A stretch of 64,000 bases of DNA, from NCBI RefSeq assembly GCF_029490015.1, contig NZ_CP120468.1, positions 2,666,001-2,730,000 of the forward strand, in the 5' to 3' direction. Within the stretch, counting starts at the first letter, position 1, and the number at the start of each line of letters is the position of its first letter. Made by a program: the position numbers and the translations under genes. Of this stretch, positions 36,674-45,874 are shown piece after piece. Under the pieces are notes generated by a model. The model saw nothing but the letters and a program-made list of their open reading frames with translations, had not been told where the DNA came from and did no database searches. Origin of the DNA: Halobaculum limi. GTDB lineage: Archaea > Halobacteriota > Halobacteria > Halobacteriales > Haloferacaceae.

Positions 36674-37348
36674 TTATCGAAGTGCCTCGACCAGTTCCTC
36701 GCCCTCGACGTACGTGAAGCCGTTGCGCGTGGCGTACTCGCGGGCGGCCTCGGGCGACAACGCTCGTCCGGTCTCGTCGTCGAGCATCTCACACACGACG
36801 ACCGCCGGTGGCTGGCCCGTCTCGGCGGCCATCGCGAGGCCGAGTTCGGTGTGGCCCAGTCGGTCCGAGAGGCCGTCGGGTGCGCCGCGCAGGACATGGA
36901 CGTGGCCCGGCGAACGGAACTCCGCGGCAAACTCCTCTGGACCGTACTCGACGCCCGCCTCGATAGCGGAGGCCATCGACGCCAGTTCCGTGATGGTGCG
37001 CGCACGGTCGTCGTCGGTGATGCCGGTGAACGTGTCGCGGTGGTTCACCGGCAGCGAGAACGACGAGCGGTCGTCGTACGCCAGGTCGTGACTCCCGGCC
37101 GCGGGATGGTCGATCTGATCTTGGAGGAACGGCAACTCGACGGCCTCGGCCACCTCGTCGGAGACGGCGACACAGACGAGGCCGCCGGCGTCGTTGCGCA
37201 TCCGCGCGACGGCCGCGGGGTCGACCGCATCCGCGGGGTACACGAGGTCGGTCTCGCCCTCGCGGTCGTCGAAGTCGTGGACCAACACCGGGTCGCCCGC
37301 GCGGAACGCAGCGAGGGCGGCGTCGAGCCGACCGGCCTGCCGACTCAC
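36674..37348 (-). CDS. ribB: 3,4-dihydroxy-2-butanone 4-phosphate synthase
   Basis: This 224-residue RibB converts ribulose 5-phosphate to the four-carbon precursor of riboflavin. The catalytic acidic loop is [17 protein letters not shown], followed by [17 protein letters not shown] and the [11 protein letters not shown] and [10 protein letters not shown] segments that hold the catalytic His residues. It is a stand-alone RibB without GTP cyclohydrolase II, normal for archaea. Its ATG overlaps the ribK stop by four bases, so the two are one operon. Confidence 0.95.
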   Translation of the reverse strand: MSRQAGRLDAALAAFRAGDPVLVHDFDDREGETDLVYPADAVDPAAVARMRNDAGGLVCVAVSDEVAEAVELPFLQDQIDHPAAGSHDLAYDDRSSFSLPVNHRDTFTGITDDDRARTITELASMASAIEAGVEYGPEEFAAEFRSPGHVHVLRGAPDGLSDRLGHTELGLAMAAETGQPPAVVVCEMLDDETGRALSPEAAREYATRNGFTYVEGEELVEALR

Positions 37349-38097
37349 GCCGACCCCTCCGGTTCGACGACTGCCGCCTCACTCGGACCGTCCGTACGGT
37401 CGGCGTCGGTGACGTAGACGGCCACCTCGTCGCCGTCGGCCAGCGAGAGTGCCTCCCGAAGTTGCTCCGGTGCGATCAGTTCGAGTTGGTCCTCGTCGTG
37501 GTGGGTTCGCTCGGGGACGATGACGTGGGCCGGACCGAACGACTCGTCGCCCGACCGTACCTCTGCGGCGTAACACGTCGCCGGGCCGAACGTTCGTTCC
37601 TCGTCTTCCCAGCCGTCGATGGGGACGCCCTCCACGGCGTCGAGGCCCGCACGGGCACGGACTGCGGCCTTCGTCAGCGAGACGTTGAGCGTTCCCGGGA
37701 ACGGTTCGTAGCCGAGGCGGTCGACGAACTGCTCGTGGTAGCCCGACAGTTGGATGTAGTGTTTCCCCTCGCCCATCCCCGACGTGACCGACCCACGGAG
37801 CGTGAGACCCTCCTCGCCCTCGAACAGGCGGCGGTAGTCGGCGTACTCCGCGCGGAGACGGCGCTCACCGGCGTCGGTCACGGTCACCCACTGCCCGTCA
37901 CCGACCACGTCGCGGTCGAGCAGTCCCGCGGATTCGAGTCGCTGGAGCCGTCTGGAGGCCGTCTGACTGGAGGCGTCCAGTCGCTCGCCGAGCGTCGAAC
38001 AGGAGACTTTCACGGGTTCGCCCAGCCCCCCGCGCAGTGCGACCGTCTTCAGCGCCGCCACCTCGTCGTGGCCGACGGTCGTCGTGGTAGAACTCAT
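37345..38097 (-). CDS. ribK: CTP-dependent riboflavin kinase with HTH (RbkR type)
   Basis: This 250-residue protein has an N-terminal winged helix (about residues 10-85, [18 protein letters not shown]) and a C-terminal archaeal riboflavin kinase domain (about 95-225). The kinase part shows [15 protein letters not shown], the FPGTLNV loop and a C-terminal DGDEVAVYV strand. It makes FMN from riboflavin using CTP. Proteins of this architecture (RbkR) are known to also regulate riboflavin genes as DNA-binding repressors. The 4-base overlap with ribB fits an autoregulated riboflavin operon; a perfect dyad lies upstream. Confidence 0.93.
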   Translation of the reverse strand: MSSTTTTVGHDEVAALKTVALRGGLGEPVKVSCSTLGERLDASSQTASRRLQRLESAGLLDRDVVGDGQWVTVTDAGERRLRAEYADYRRLFEGEEGLTLRGSVTSGMGEGKHYIQLSGYHEQFVDRLGYEPFPGTLNVSLTKAAVRARAGLDAVEGVPIDGWEDEERTFGPATCYAAEVRSGDESFGPAHVIVPERTHHDEDQLELIAPEQLREALSLADGDEVAVYVTDADRTDGPSEAAVVEPEGSA

Positions 38098-38121
38098 TGT
38101 CACCTGTCGGTCCTCCGGACC

Positions 38122-38128
38122 CAAAAGC
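38122..38128 (-). promoter_or_regulatory. ribK-ribB promoter TATA element
   Basis: On the minus strand gcttttggg is centred about 28 bases before the ribK ATG at 38097, giving a leaderless transcript. Confidence 0.45.
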
Positions 38129-38159
38129 ATACCGGATGTGGGATACGTAACGAAAGTGA

Positions 38160-38178
38160 GACAGCGTGTCACGCTGTC
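38160..38178. promoter_or_regulatory. perfect 19-base dyad upstream of ribK
   Basis: The sequence GACAGCGTG, a single T, then CACGCTGTC is a perfect nine-base inverted repeat. It lies 63-81 bases upstream of the ribK start and about 140 bases upstream of argS. It fits a homodimer binding site, possibly for RbkR itself; this is inference. Confidence 0.5.
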
Positions 38179-38285
38179 GGAATCCGTATCGGTACTGTGA
38201 GGGCGACGCACCAAAAGGCGTCGGTGTCGGCGAGTTCGGTGTGGCGACAGCGTTCACCGCGTGGTCGCCGACCCGTTCGGAAACC

Positions 38286-38293
38286 CATTTATC
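38286..38293 (+). promoter_or_regulatory. argS: argS promoter element
   Basis: The run catttatc is centred about 27 bases before the argS ATG at 38316. Confidence 0.5.
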
Positions 38294-38315
38294 GGCGGCG
38301 GGGGAAGCGACGCGC

Positions 38316-40079
38316 ATGTTCAGACAGTTCCGGTCGGCCGTGGCGGGAGCGCTCACCGACGCGCTCGCGGACCTCGGCTACCCGACCGACGACCTCGGTA
38401 TCGAGGATCCGCCGGACGACGTCGACGCCACGCTCGCCTCCAGCGTCGCGTTCCGACTGGCGGGCGAAGCGGGGGCACCACCGCCGCAGGTCGCCGCAGA
38501 AGTCGTCGACGCCGTCGACGTGGACACGACGGAGTACCTCGCGCGCGTCGAGACGAACGGCCCGTACGTGAACTTCTTCGTCGACGACGCCTACCTCGCG
38601 GACACGCTCGACGCCGCCCGCGACGAGGCGTACGGTCACCTCCCCGACCGCGAGGAGTCCGTCGTCGTCGAACACACCTCTGCGAACCCGACAGGGCCGG
38701 TCCACGTCGGCCGCGCCCGCAACCCGATCATCGGCGACGCCGTCGCCAACGCCATCGAGTACGCTGGCTACGACGTCGACCGCCACTACTACGTCAACGA
38801 CGCCGGCCGGCAGATGGCCGTGTTCACGTGGGCCTACGAGACGTTCGATGAGGCCGACCTCCCCGACCCGGAACGCGACAAACCCGACTACGACCTCGTG
38901 CGCTACTACCGCGCGGGCAACGCCTTCCTCGAAGACGGCGACGAAGCCGAGGTGGAGGCCGCCGAAGCCGAGATTCAGTCGATCATGCAGGGACTGGAGG
39001 AGGGCGACGAAGAGACGTACGAGCGAGTCAGCGAGGTGGTCGACACCGTCCTCGCGGGGATGCGCGAGACGCTCGGTCGTCTCCCCGCGGAGTTCGACGA
39101 GTTCGTCAAAGAGACGCAGTTTATGCGCGACGGCTCCGCCGACGACGTGGTCGAGCGCCTGCGCGACCTCGACGAGTCGGTGTACGAGGAAGACGCCTGG
39201 CAACTCGACCTCTCGGCGTTCGGCATCGAGAAACTGCTCGTGTTCCTCCGCTCGGACGGCACGACGCTGTACACCACCCGCGACCTCGCCCACCACGAGT
39301 GGAAGTTCGACAACTACGACCGCGCGGTGACGGTCATCGGCGAGGACCACAAACTCGCCTTCGACCAACTCCGCTACGCCTTGGAACTGCTGGGGCACGA
39401 CACCGACCAACTCGAACAACTGTTCTACTCGTGGGTGAACCTCCCCGGCGGCGAGGGGATGAGCACCCGCGCGGGCACGGGCATCGACCTCGACGACCTG
39501 CTCGACGAGGCCATCGACCGCGCCCGCGAGGAGGTCGAACGCCGGATGGACGACCGCATCCGCGACGACGACCTCACCGAAGCAGACGTCGAGCGCATCG
39601 CTCGACAGGTGGGTATCGGCGCCGTCCGCTACGACATCGTGAGCAAACAGCCGACGAAGTCCATCACCTTCGAGTGGGACCGCGCGCTCGACTTCGAGGC
39701 CCAGTCGGCGCCGTACGTCCAGTACGTCCACGCGCGGTGTTGCGGCATCGTCGAGGAAGCAGGTGACGAGGGGCTCGCACCCGACGCCGAAGTCGACCCC
39801 GCGGCGCTGTCGACACCCGAGGAACGCGACCTCCTCCACATCATCGCGCAGTTCCCCGCCGTCGTCGAGGAGGCCGCCGAGGACTTGGAACCGCACCGCG
39901 TCGCCACCTACACCCGCGAGTTCGCGGAGACGTTCAATGCCTTCTACCGCGAGTGCCCCGTCCTGACGGCCGACGACGAGGCGACCCGCGAGGCGCGACT
40001 CGCACTCGTCGTCGCCGCCCGCCACACCGTCGCGAACGCGCTCGACGTCCTCGGGGTCGAAGCCCCCGAGTCGATGTAA
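38316..40079 (+). CDS. argS: arginyl-tRNA synthetase
   Basis: This 587-residue class I synthetase charges tRNA-Arg. It shows the HIGH-type motif within [25 protein letters not shown], the [18 protein letters not shown] region and the KMSKS-equivalent [14 protein letters not shown]-terminal DALR anticodon domain follows (about residues 460-587). The ATG at 38316 begins the N-terminal Add1 domain and has a TATA element at the right spacing. A small membrane-protein gene follows on the same strand. Confidence 0.97.
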   Translation: MFRQFRSAVAGALTDALADLGYPTDDLGIEDPPDDVDATLASSVAFRLAGEAGAPPPQVAAEVVDAVDVDTTEYLARVETNGPYVNFFVDDAYLADTLDAARDEAYGHLPDREESVVVEHTSANPTGPVHVGRARNPIIGDAVANAIEYAGYDVDRHYYVNDAGRQMAVFTWAYETFDEADLPDPERDKPDYDLVRYYRAGNAFLEDGDEAEVEAAEAEIQSIMQGLEEGDEETYERVSEVVDTVLAGMRETLGRLPAEFDEFVKETQFMRDGSADDVVERLRDLDESVYEEDAWQLDLSAFGIEKLLVFLRSDGTTLYTTRDLAHHEWKFDNYDRAVTVIGEDHKLAFDQLRYALELLGHDTDQLEQLFYSWVNLPGGEGMSTRAGTGIDLDDLLDEAIDRAREEVERRMDDRIRDDDLTEADVERIARQVGIGAVRYDIVSKQPTKSITFEWDRALDFEAQSAPYVQYVHARCCGIVEEAGDEGLAPDAEVDPAALSTPEERDLLHIIAQFPAVVEEAAEDLEPHRVATYTREFAETFNAFYRECPVLTADDEATREARLALVVAARHTVANALDVLGVEAPESM

Positions 40080-40123
40080 GGGTCGGGCACCACACTTACG
40101 GCCCATCTGCTCGTTCTCTCGCC

Positions 40124-40327
40124 GTGTCTCGCTCGGACGCCGCTGCCTCCCCTGTCGCGTCGGCGCTCGCCGAACCGCTCGCAGTCGTGACGCTGTGGCT
40201 GGTCGTGTTCGTCGTCGCCGACGTCCTCGCGCCGCCGCTGCTGTCAGACGTCGTGGTCGCGGGCGTCGCTGGTGGTGTCGCGTTCGCAACCTCGCATCGA
40301 TACCTCCGCGCGCGACAGAAACAGTAG
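40124..40327 (+). CDS. 67-residue two-helix membrane protein
   Basis: The gene begins at the GTG at 40124, 45 bases after argS. It encodes a Ser/Ala head, two hydrophobic helices (about residues 17-37 and 41-58) and a basic RYLRARQKQ tail, consistent with positive-inside topology. No family is recognised. It is probably co-transcribed with argS, which says little about function. Confidence 0.55.
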   Translation: MSRSDAAASPVASALAEPLAVVTLWLVVFVVADVLAPPLLSDVVVAGVAGGVAFATSHRYLRARQKQ

Positions 40328-40345
40328 GACCCGACTGCGCCGCGT

Positions 40346-40492
40346 CTACGCCAACGTCGGCAGCAGCGTCCCGGCGGGCGTGATCAGACTGCCACCCACC
40401 GAGAGGACCGCGACTGCGCCCAGACCGAGCGCGAGGACGATGAAGACGAGGATCCACCAGACCGGCACAGATTCGTTCCCTGCTTGGCTCAT
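40346..40492 (-). CDS. 48-residue single-helix membrane protein
   Basis: A short minus-strand gene from the ATG at 40492 encodes a polar head MSQAGNESVPVWW, one long transmembrane helix (about residues 10-36) and a small tail. It is convergent with the preceding two-helix gene and lies just downstream of the minD gene on the same strand. Similar tiny membrane proteins are common in haloarchaea; its function is unknown. Confidence 0.5.
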   Translation of the reverse strand: MSQAGNESVPVWWILVFIVLALGLGAVAVLSVGGSLITPAGTLLPTLA

Positions 40493-40543
40493 ACTCGGGA
40501 GAGGCGGCGGAGGAGAAAAGAAACTCCCGATTCGTACGGACGG

Positions 40544-41929
40544 CTAGCGGAACAGTCGACCGAGGAAGCCACCGTCGTTTTTCTTCGACTGCTCATCGTC
40601 GTCGTCCGGCTCTTCGGTCTGTTTGGCCTCCTCGGTTCGCTCTTTGCCCTGTTGGGCGAACGGGATCACGTCGTCGGCTATCTCGGACGACTCCTCGGAT
40701 TCGGACTCGGCCTCTGCGATGGTGACGGCGTCGTCGTCGGTGCCGTCCCCGTTGGGTTCGGTGTCCTTTCCGGCGTCGTCGGCAGCGTCGCCATCCTCGG
40801 TGTCCTCGCTGGCGTCGTCGCCGACCGCGTCGCCATCCTCGGTGTCCTCGCTGGCGTCGTCGCCGACCGCGTCGCCCGCGCCCTCGTCGCTGCCGTCGCG
40901 GAACTCGGCGTACTCCTCCTCGTCGAGGACGGTGCCGCGGGCAGCGGCCGCCGCCGCGTCCTCTTCGGAGTCTGCATCCTCGTCGTCTTCGAGGATCACC
41001 GCGTCGTCCTCCTCGGGTGGGAGGTCCTCGTCGCCAGTCTCGTCCTCGTCGCCAGTCGTAATGTCGCCCTCCTCTGCTGTGTCGTGCTGGTCTGTGTCGT
41101 CGCCGCTCAACTCGGCCAGCGAATCTTCGTCGGCCGATTCCGGCACCGGAGTGTCGTCGGCAGCGTCGGCGGCATCGGCGTCCGCCTCGTACTCGGGGTC
41201 ATCAGGCGTCGACTCCGACTGTTCGGGCGTCGGTGCCGCGCGGATCGGCTTCCCGGTCAGCGACGAGGCGAGCGAACGATACGCGGCCGCGGCGTCGCTG
41301 TCGGGCGCGTGCATCGACACCGGAACCCCCGCTGCCTGCGCCGCCTCGATCACCGGGTCGTCTGGGATCGCACCCAGCACGGGCACGTCCACATCGCCGG
41401 TGTCCTCGTCACCCTCGGCCTGATTGAGTGCGATCCCGACGACCTCGCCGCCGAGTTTCGCCGTCAGGTCCTGCGTCTTTCGGGTGTTCACGAGGCCGTC
41501 GCGCGTCGGCGTCGACACGAGGAGGACGCCGTCGGCGACCGACAGCGGGAGAGCGGTCTGGTGGGTCAGGCCCGCGCCAGTGTCGACGATGACGAAGTCC
41601 GCGCCGGTGATGCTCTCCAACACGCCGACGATTTCGGACGGATCGGCCTTTCGGAAGTCGTCGAGCGTCTGTCCGCCGGGGAGGACCGCGAGTCCGTGTG
41701 GCCCCTCGTACGACGCCTCCGGCGGGTCGGCCTCGCCGGCGAGCACATCGTGTAGTGTCACCTCACCCGGTTCGACACCGAGCGTCGCCCCGAGGGTGGC
41801 AGACCCCAGGTCGGCGTCGACGGCTACCGTCTGGTAGCCCGCGGCCGCGAGTGTCGCCGCGAGGTTGGCGGCGGTGGTGGTCTTTCCAACCCCGCCTTTG
41901 ACGCTCGCGACGGCGAATATCTTCGGCAT
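40544..41929 (-). CDS. minD: MinD/ParA-type ATPase with long acidic tail
   Basis: This 461-residue protein has a deviant Walker A SVKGGVGKTTTAANL at the N-terminus, DADLGSATLG, and Walker B-like FVIVDTGAGL, then the LVNTRKTQDL region of MinD-type ATPases (residues 1-235). The remaining 220 residues are an Asp/Glu-rich, disordered-looking tail with a 14-residue duplication. The last residues GGFLGRLFR could form a short amphipathic membrane anchor. The layout matches haloarchaeal MinD4, which positions motility and chemotaxis structures; orthology is inferred from architecture and the neighbouring argS/prf1/atp genes. A TATA-like ttataaac sits 29 bases upstream. Confidence 0.88.
   Translation of the reverse strand: MPKIFAVASVKGGVGKTTTAANLAATLAAAGYQTVAVDADLGSATLGATLGVEPGEVTLHDVLAGEADPPEASYEGPHGLAVLPGGQTLDDFRKADPSEIVGVLESITGADFVIVDTGAGLTHQTALPLSVADGVLLVSTPTRDGLVNTRKTQDLTAKLGGEVVGIALNQAEGDEDTGDVDVPVLGAIPDDPVIEAAQAAGVPVSMHAPDSDAAAAYRSLASSLTGKPIRAAPTPEQSESTPDDPEYEADADAADAADDTPVPESADEDSLAELSGDDTDQHDTAEEGDITTGDEDETGDEDLPPEEDDAVILEDDEDADSEEDAAAAAARGTVLDEEEYAEFRDGSDEGAGDAVGDDASEDTEDGDAVGDDASEDTEDGDAADDAGKDTEPNGDGTDDDAVTIAEAESESEESSEIADDVIPFAQQGKERTEEAKQTEEPDDDDEQSKKNDGGFLGRLFR
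40785..40876 (-). repeat. 42-base tandem coding repeat in minD tail
   Basis: Two perfect 42-base units (40785-40826 and 40827-40868) and eight bases of a third encode a duplicated DAVGDDASEDTEDG segment. The perfect identity implies a recent or actively homogenised duplication. Confidence 0.9.
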
Positions 41930-41954
41930 TTACCGTGGCTACGGCGGGCACTCG

Positions 41955-41962
41955 TTATAAAC
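41955..41962 (-). promoter_or_regulatory. minD: minD promoter element
   Basis: The TATA-like sequence gtttataa (minus strand) is centred about 29 bases upstream of the minD ATG at 41929. It is one of the clearest TATA boxes in the window. Confidence 0.55.
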
Positions 41963-42137
41963 TTGGTTCCCATCTCACTGCGACCCATTACTCCACAGAC
42001 ACGAGCGTCGAGTATACCTCACCGGTGGAGACAGCGGAAGACGAGACGGCTAGCCTGCGGGACGATCGCACTGCGATGTGACCGCCGAGGTCGGTAGTCA
42101 ACAGGTACTTACCCCGCGGCCAGCGAATTACACCGTA

Positions 42138-43394
42138 ATGGCCAGCGACGCGCAGGGAGAGCAACCGAGCGAGGATCGCCGGAAGTACGAGTTCCGGAAG
42201 GTGCTCGACGAACTCGACGACTTCGAGGGTTCGGGCACCCAGCTCGTGACGATCTACATCCCCGACGACAAGCAGATCTCCGACGTGGTCGCCCACGTCA
42301 CCCAGGAGCACAGCGAGGCGGCCAATATCAAGTCCAAGCAGACGCGGACGGCCGTCCAGGACGCCCTCACCAGCATCAAAGACCGCCTCCGCTACTACGA
42401 CGTCTACCCGCCGGACAACGGCATCGTCATCTTCTCGGGCGCGGTCGACTCCGGCGGCGGGCGCACGGACATGGTGACGAAGGTACTCGAGTCGCCGCCG
42501 GAGCCCATCCAGTCGTTCCGCTACCACTGCGACTCCAACTTCCTCACCGGCCCGCTCGAGGATATGATGACGGACAAGGGCCTGTTCGGGCTCATCGTCC
42601 TCGACCGCCGCGAGGCGAACGTCGGCTGGCTCAAGGGCAAGCGTGTCGAGCCCGTGAAGTCGGCGTCGTCGCTCGTTCCCGGTAAGCAGCGGAAAGGTGG
42701 CCAGTCCGCACAGCGGTTCGCCCGCCTGCGCCTGGAGGCCATCGACAACTTCTATCAGGAGGTCGCCGGGATGGCGGACGACCTGATGGTCGACAAACGC
42801 CACGACATCGAGGGCATCCTCGTCGGCGGCCCATCGCCGACGAAAGACGAGTTCCTCGACGGCGACTACCTCCACCACGAACTCCAGGACTTAGTCGTCG
42901 GTAAGTTCGACGTCGCGTACACCGACGAGTCCGGCCTGTACGACCTCGTCGACGCCGCACAGGACGTGCTAGCCGACCAAGAGGTCGTCAAGGACAAACG
43001 ACAGATGGAGGAGTTCTTCGAGAAACTCCACACCGGCGAGCAAGCCACCTACGGCTTCGAGCAGACCCGGCGCAACCTCATTATGGGGTCGGTCGACCGC
43101 CTCCTGCTCTCGGAGGACCTCCACCACGACGTCGTCACCTACACCTGCCCGAACGGGCACGAGGAGCGCGAAGTCGTCGAGCGCCGGCACTCCACGCCCA
43201 ACCACGAGTGTGAGGAGTGCGGCGAAGAGGCCGAGGCGGGCGAGCGCGAGGACGTCGTCGAACACCTGATGAACATCGCCGACCAGCGCGGGACGGAGAC
43301 GAAGTTCATCTCCACCGACTTCGAGAAAGGCGACCAACTGATGGACGCCTTCGGCGGCATCGCCGGGATTCTTCGCTACTCGACGGGCGTGTAA
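42138..43394 (+). CDS. prf1: archaeal peptide chain release factor aRF1
   Basis: This 418-residue class I release factor reads all three stop codons and triggers peptide release. It has the stop-codon-recognition motifs NIKS (AANIKSKQTR) and Y-x-C-x3-F (YHCDSNF) in domain 1, and the catalytic GGQ (RKGGQSAQRF) in domain 2. Domain 3 has a zinc-ribbon-like set of Cys (CPNGHE ... CEECGEEAE). ATG 42138 is chosen, with a tactta TATA element about 30 bases upstream. Length and motif order are standard. Confidence 0.97.
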   Translation: MASDAQGEQPSEDRRKYEFRKVLDELDDFEGSGTQLVTIYIPDDKQISDVVAHVTQEHSEAANIKSKQTRTAVQDALTSIKDRLRYYDVYPPDNGIVIFSGAVDSGGGRTDMVTKVLESPPEPIQSFRYHCDSNFLTGPLEDMMTDKGLFGLIVLDRREANVGWLKGKRVEPVKSASSLVPGKQRKGGQSAQRFARLRLEAIDNFYQEVAGMADDLMVDKRHDIEGILVGGPSPTKDEFLDGDYLHHELQDLVVGKFDVAYTDESGLYDLVDAAQDVLADQEVVKDKRQMEEFFEKLHTGEQATYGFEQTRRNLIMGSVDRLLLSEDLHHDVVTYTCPNGHEEREVVERRHSTPNHECEECGEEAEAGEREDVVEHLMNIADQRGTETKFISTDFEKGDQLMDAFGGIAGILRYSTGV

Positions 43395-43481
43395 GCACGT
43401 CCCGCGCGCGGTCGTCTGCTGGCTTCGGTCACGTCCCCGCCTTTCGGGGGACTCGTTGCGTCGACGAGCGTCGACTGTGGT

Positions 43482-44369
43482 TCACGCGCCACTCGTCTGC
43501 ACCAGCGTCACTCCGACGACGACGAGGACGCCGCCGACGAGCATCGTCGCCGTCACTGGCTCTCCGAGGAAGACGACGCCCAACACGACCGCGACCGTCG
43601 GCTCTAACGTGGAGAGGACGCCCGCTCGCCCCGCGCCGACCCGAGTGAGGCCGGCGAAGAACGCGAAGATGGCGAACGCCGTCGCGACGACGCCGAGTGC
43701 GACGACCGACCCCCAGCCGACGGCCGTCGTCGGAATCGTCACCGTCTCGGTGACTGCGGCGATGCCCGCGAGCGAGATGGCTGCCGCTGGGGTCACGTAC
43801 GCCGTCAGCACTCGCACGTCGACCGTCTGCAGCGTCGCTCGCGAGACGACGATGTATACGCCGTACAGCGCTGCCGCCCCCAGCGTCGCGACCGCGCCCA
43901 CCAGATCGAACGCCGCCGCTCCGGTTAGCGAGATGAGCGCAACGCCCGCCAGCGACACCGCGGCCGCAGCGACCGTCCGAACGCCGACCGTCTCGTCGAG
44001 GAACGCAGACGCCAGCGCCACGACGAACAGCGGATACGTGTAGAAGATGACTGCCGCCAGTCCCGCCGACATTCGCTGGACGCCCACGAAGAACCCGACG
44101 CTGAGGCCCGCGTACCCGACCGCACCGAGTGCGATCGCGACGAGCGCCTCACGCGCGGGCAACCGCAGCGACGGGAGCGTCGCGGGCCGCAACGTGCGCG
44201 CCGCGAGTAAGCCCGTCCACACGACGGCCGTCCCGACGACGAACCGCAGCGTGAGCACCGACGGCACAGACAGGCCAGCGCGAAACGCCACTTCGCCGAG
44301 GACGCCGAGCGTTCCGAACGCGGCCGCCGCCGACAACACCAAAAGCGACCCGGTCGTGTCGCGGTCCAT
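43482..44369 (-). CDS. EamA/DMT superfamily transporter
   Basis: This 295-residue membrane protein shows ten hydrophobic helices in two EamA repeats (about residues 8-140 and 150-290), with family marks SLEPTVAVVLGVVFLGEPVTA-like in the second repeat and SAGLAAVIFYTYPLFV in the first. Drug/metabolite transporters move amino acids, nucleotides or drugs; the substrate cannot be told. It stands alone between prf1 and a zinc-ribbon gene, all separated by short gaps. Confidence 0.9.
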   Translation of the reverse strand: MDRDTTGSLLVLSAAAAFGTLGVLGEVAFRAGLSVPSVLTLRFVVGTAVVWTGLLAARTLRPATLPSLRLPAREALVAIALGAVGYAGLSVGFFVGVQRMSAGLAAVIFYTYPLFVVALASAFLDETVGVRTVAAAAVSLAGVALISLTGAAAFDLVGAVATLGAAALYGVYIVVSRATLQTVDVRVLTAYVTPAAAISLAGIAAVTETVTIPTTAVGWGSVVALGVVATAFAIFAFFAGLTRVGAGRAGVLSTLEPTVAVVLGVVFLGEPVTATMLVGGVLVVVGVTLVQTSGA

Positions 44370-44445
44370 CCGTTCGGTCGGGTTCGAGGCGGACCGGAGT
44401 CATACGTCTTCCTGTCCACGTCGCCGTCCTGTCACCCAGTTCGGC

Positions 44446-44859
44446 TCAGGTGCCGCCGGCGAGCAACGAATCTAACTGGTAGGCGCGCCGCTCCAAGTCG
44501 AACTCGGGGACGATCTCGCCGTCGTGGACGGCGTCGACGAGGCGGTCGAGCGTCAACTCCACGTCCACGCCGTTGGCCTCCGCGTACTCCCGGCACGCGC
44601 GGGCCGCCTCCTTTCGTAACGCGATAGACGGCAGCGTGTTCACGAGGAGGGCCAGCGCTGCGCCGCCTTCGCCGGCGGGGAACGACTCGTCGATGCGGTC
44701 GAACGCGGGGTCGTCAGCGGGTGTCTCGTCGGTTGCCGCAGTGACGGCCAAGCAGTGCGGGCAGACGGCGGCGGTCGCGTGTCCGTCTGGTGCGTGCGTC
44801 TCCAACTCGTCCGGGACCGCGAACACCACCACGTCGATGTCACAGTGGGAACAGTTCAT
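44446..44859 (-). CDS. DUF6276-like zinc-ribbon protein
   Basis: The 137-residue protein begins with a four-Cys ribbon (MNCSHCDIDV and VCPHCLAV) likely to bind zinc. A helical domain follows with LLVNTLPSIALRKEAARAC and ELTLDRLVDAVHDGEI. It resembles the haloarchaeal DUF6276 family of unknown function. It precedes atpD on the same strand, but a 215-base gap separates the two. A role in nucleic acid or protein binding is only a guess. Confidence 0.7.
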   Translation of the reverse strand: MNCSHCDIDVVVFAVPDELETHAPDGHATAAVCPHCLAVTAATDETPADDPAFDRIDESFPAGEGGAALALLVNTLPSIALRKEAARACREYAEANGVDVELTLDRLVDAVHDGEIVPEFDLERRAYQLDSLLAGGT

Positions 44860-45074
44860 ACGACTCCGGTACTACTCATCCACCGTAAACGCACGGGTTA
44901 CGGTGGTTTGTGACTCGCGAAGTGACAGCGGGTGTACCGAGACGGTATGCTGGCTGGCACTGAGTGCCGCGGCGTTCGCGGCGCACGTAGTCGCGAGCGT
45001 CGAACGCGTACGACGAGTGCACAAGCGGGAAACGCGAGACCGAAAACGAGAACGGACGAGAGAACGGCGGCGGT

Positions 45075-45782
45075 TCAGTCGTCGCTTTCGACGACGCCGG
45101 CCTCAACGACCTCGGCGGCCGCTTCCTTCGCGGCGGTTTCCTCCTCGGCCTTCTCCTCTTCTTCCTTTTTGGCTTTGATCTTCTTGAGGCGGAAGATCTC
45201 TTCGCGCTCCTGTTCTTCGAGTTTCTGCTCGATGTAGTCCTTGTTCTTGTTGAGTTCGGGCAGGAGTTTGAACTCCAGTGCGTTGACGCGGCGCTTCGTC
45301 GTCTCGATCTCTTTGAGCATCTTCTTCATCGCCGTCTCCACCTCGGCGGCGAGGATGATCGACTCTAGCAGTTCCTCGTAGGCATCCGCCGCCTCGTCGA
45401 TCCGTGCCGAGGAGCCAAGGAGGCCGTAGCCACGCTCGTCGAGGTTCTTCCGCACCTTCGACGATTCGATCTGCGGGACGACCACGCCCATAATGTTCTT
45501 CGACTGGGTCGTGATCTCGGGGTGTTCTTTCAGCGCCGCCGCCGCGCCGCGGACGGCCACGTCACCCTCCATCGCACGGGCCTTGTTGATCTTCTCTTGG
45601 GCGGTGTCGTAGTTGGTCTCGAGTTCGTCGCGGACGTCCTGTGCCTGGTCGAGGATGTCCATGAACTCCATAATGAGGCCGTCTCGCTTCTGTTCGAGCG
45701 TGTCGTGGCCTCGCTCAGACAGATCGATACGATCCTCGATCTCCATCAGGTTCTTCCGGGTCGGCTTGACGTCCTCCGCCAT
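45075..45782 (-). CDS. atpD: A-type ATP synthase subunit D
   Basis: This 235-residue coiled-coil subunit forms the central rotor stalk of the A1A0 ATP synthase together with F. It starts [19 protein letters not shown] and shows the expected long helices with [13 protein letters not shown] in the C-terminal helix. A charged Lys/Glu tail follows. It is separated from atpB by a divergent 5'-nucleotidase-like gene, so it is not contiguous with the H-B cluster. A possible promoter (gttaat near 45810) lies about 30 bases upstream, so it may be transcribed on its own. Confidence 0.95.
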   Translation of the reverse strand: MAEDVKPTRKNLMEIEDRIDLSERGHDTLEQKRDGLIMEFMDILDQAQDVRDELETNYDTAQEKINKARAMEGDVAVRGAAAALKEHPEITTQSKNIMGVVVPQIESSKVRKNLDERGYGLLGSSARIDEAADAYEELLESIILAAEVETAMKKMLKEIETTKRRVNALEFKLLPELNKNKDYIEQKLEEQEREEIFRLKKIKAKKEEEEKAEEETAAKEAAAEVVEAGVVESDD

Positions 45783-45874
45783 AGTCTTGCGCGGAGATTG
45801 CGCGGCGAGGGTGTTAATGCTTGTTAGTCGACCCTGCGAGGAACGGTTTTGTGTCGGGCAGCCGCAGGTATCCT

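Noticed and set aside
40785-40876. CRISPR-like or intergenic tandem repeat
   Set aside because: The repeat is in frame inside the minD tail, is only 2.2 units long and has no spacers.
44860-45074. A possible one-helix membrane protein on the plus strand between the zinc-ribbon gene and atpD
   Set aside because: A short hydrophobic stretch is followed by a long Arg-rich tail running antisense into atpD, and no good start or promoter is seen.
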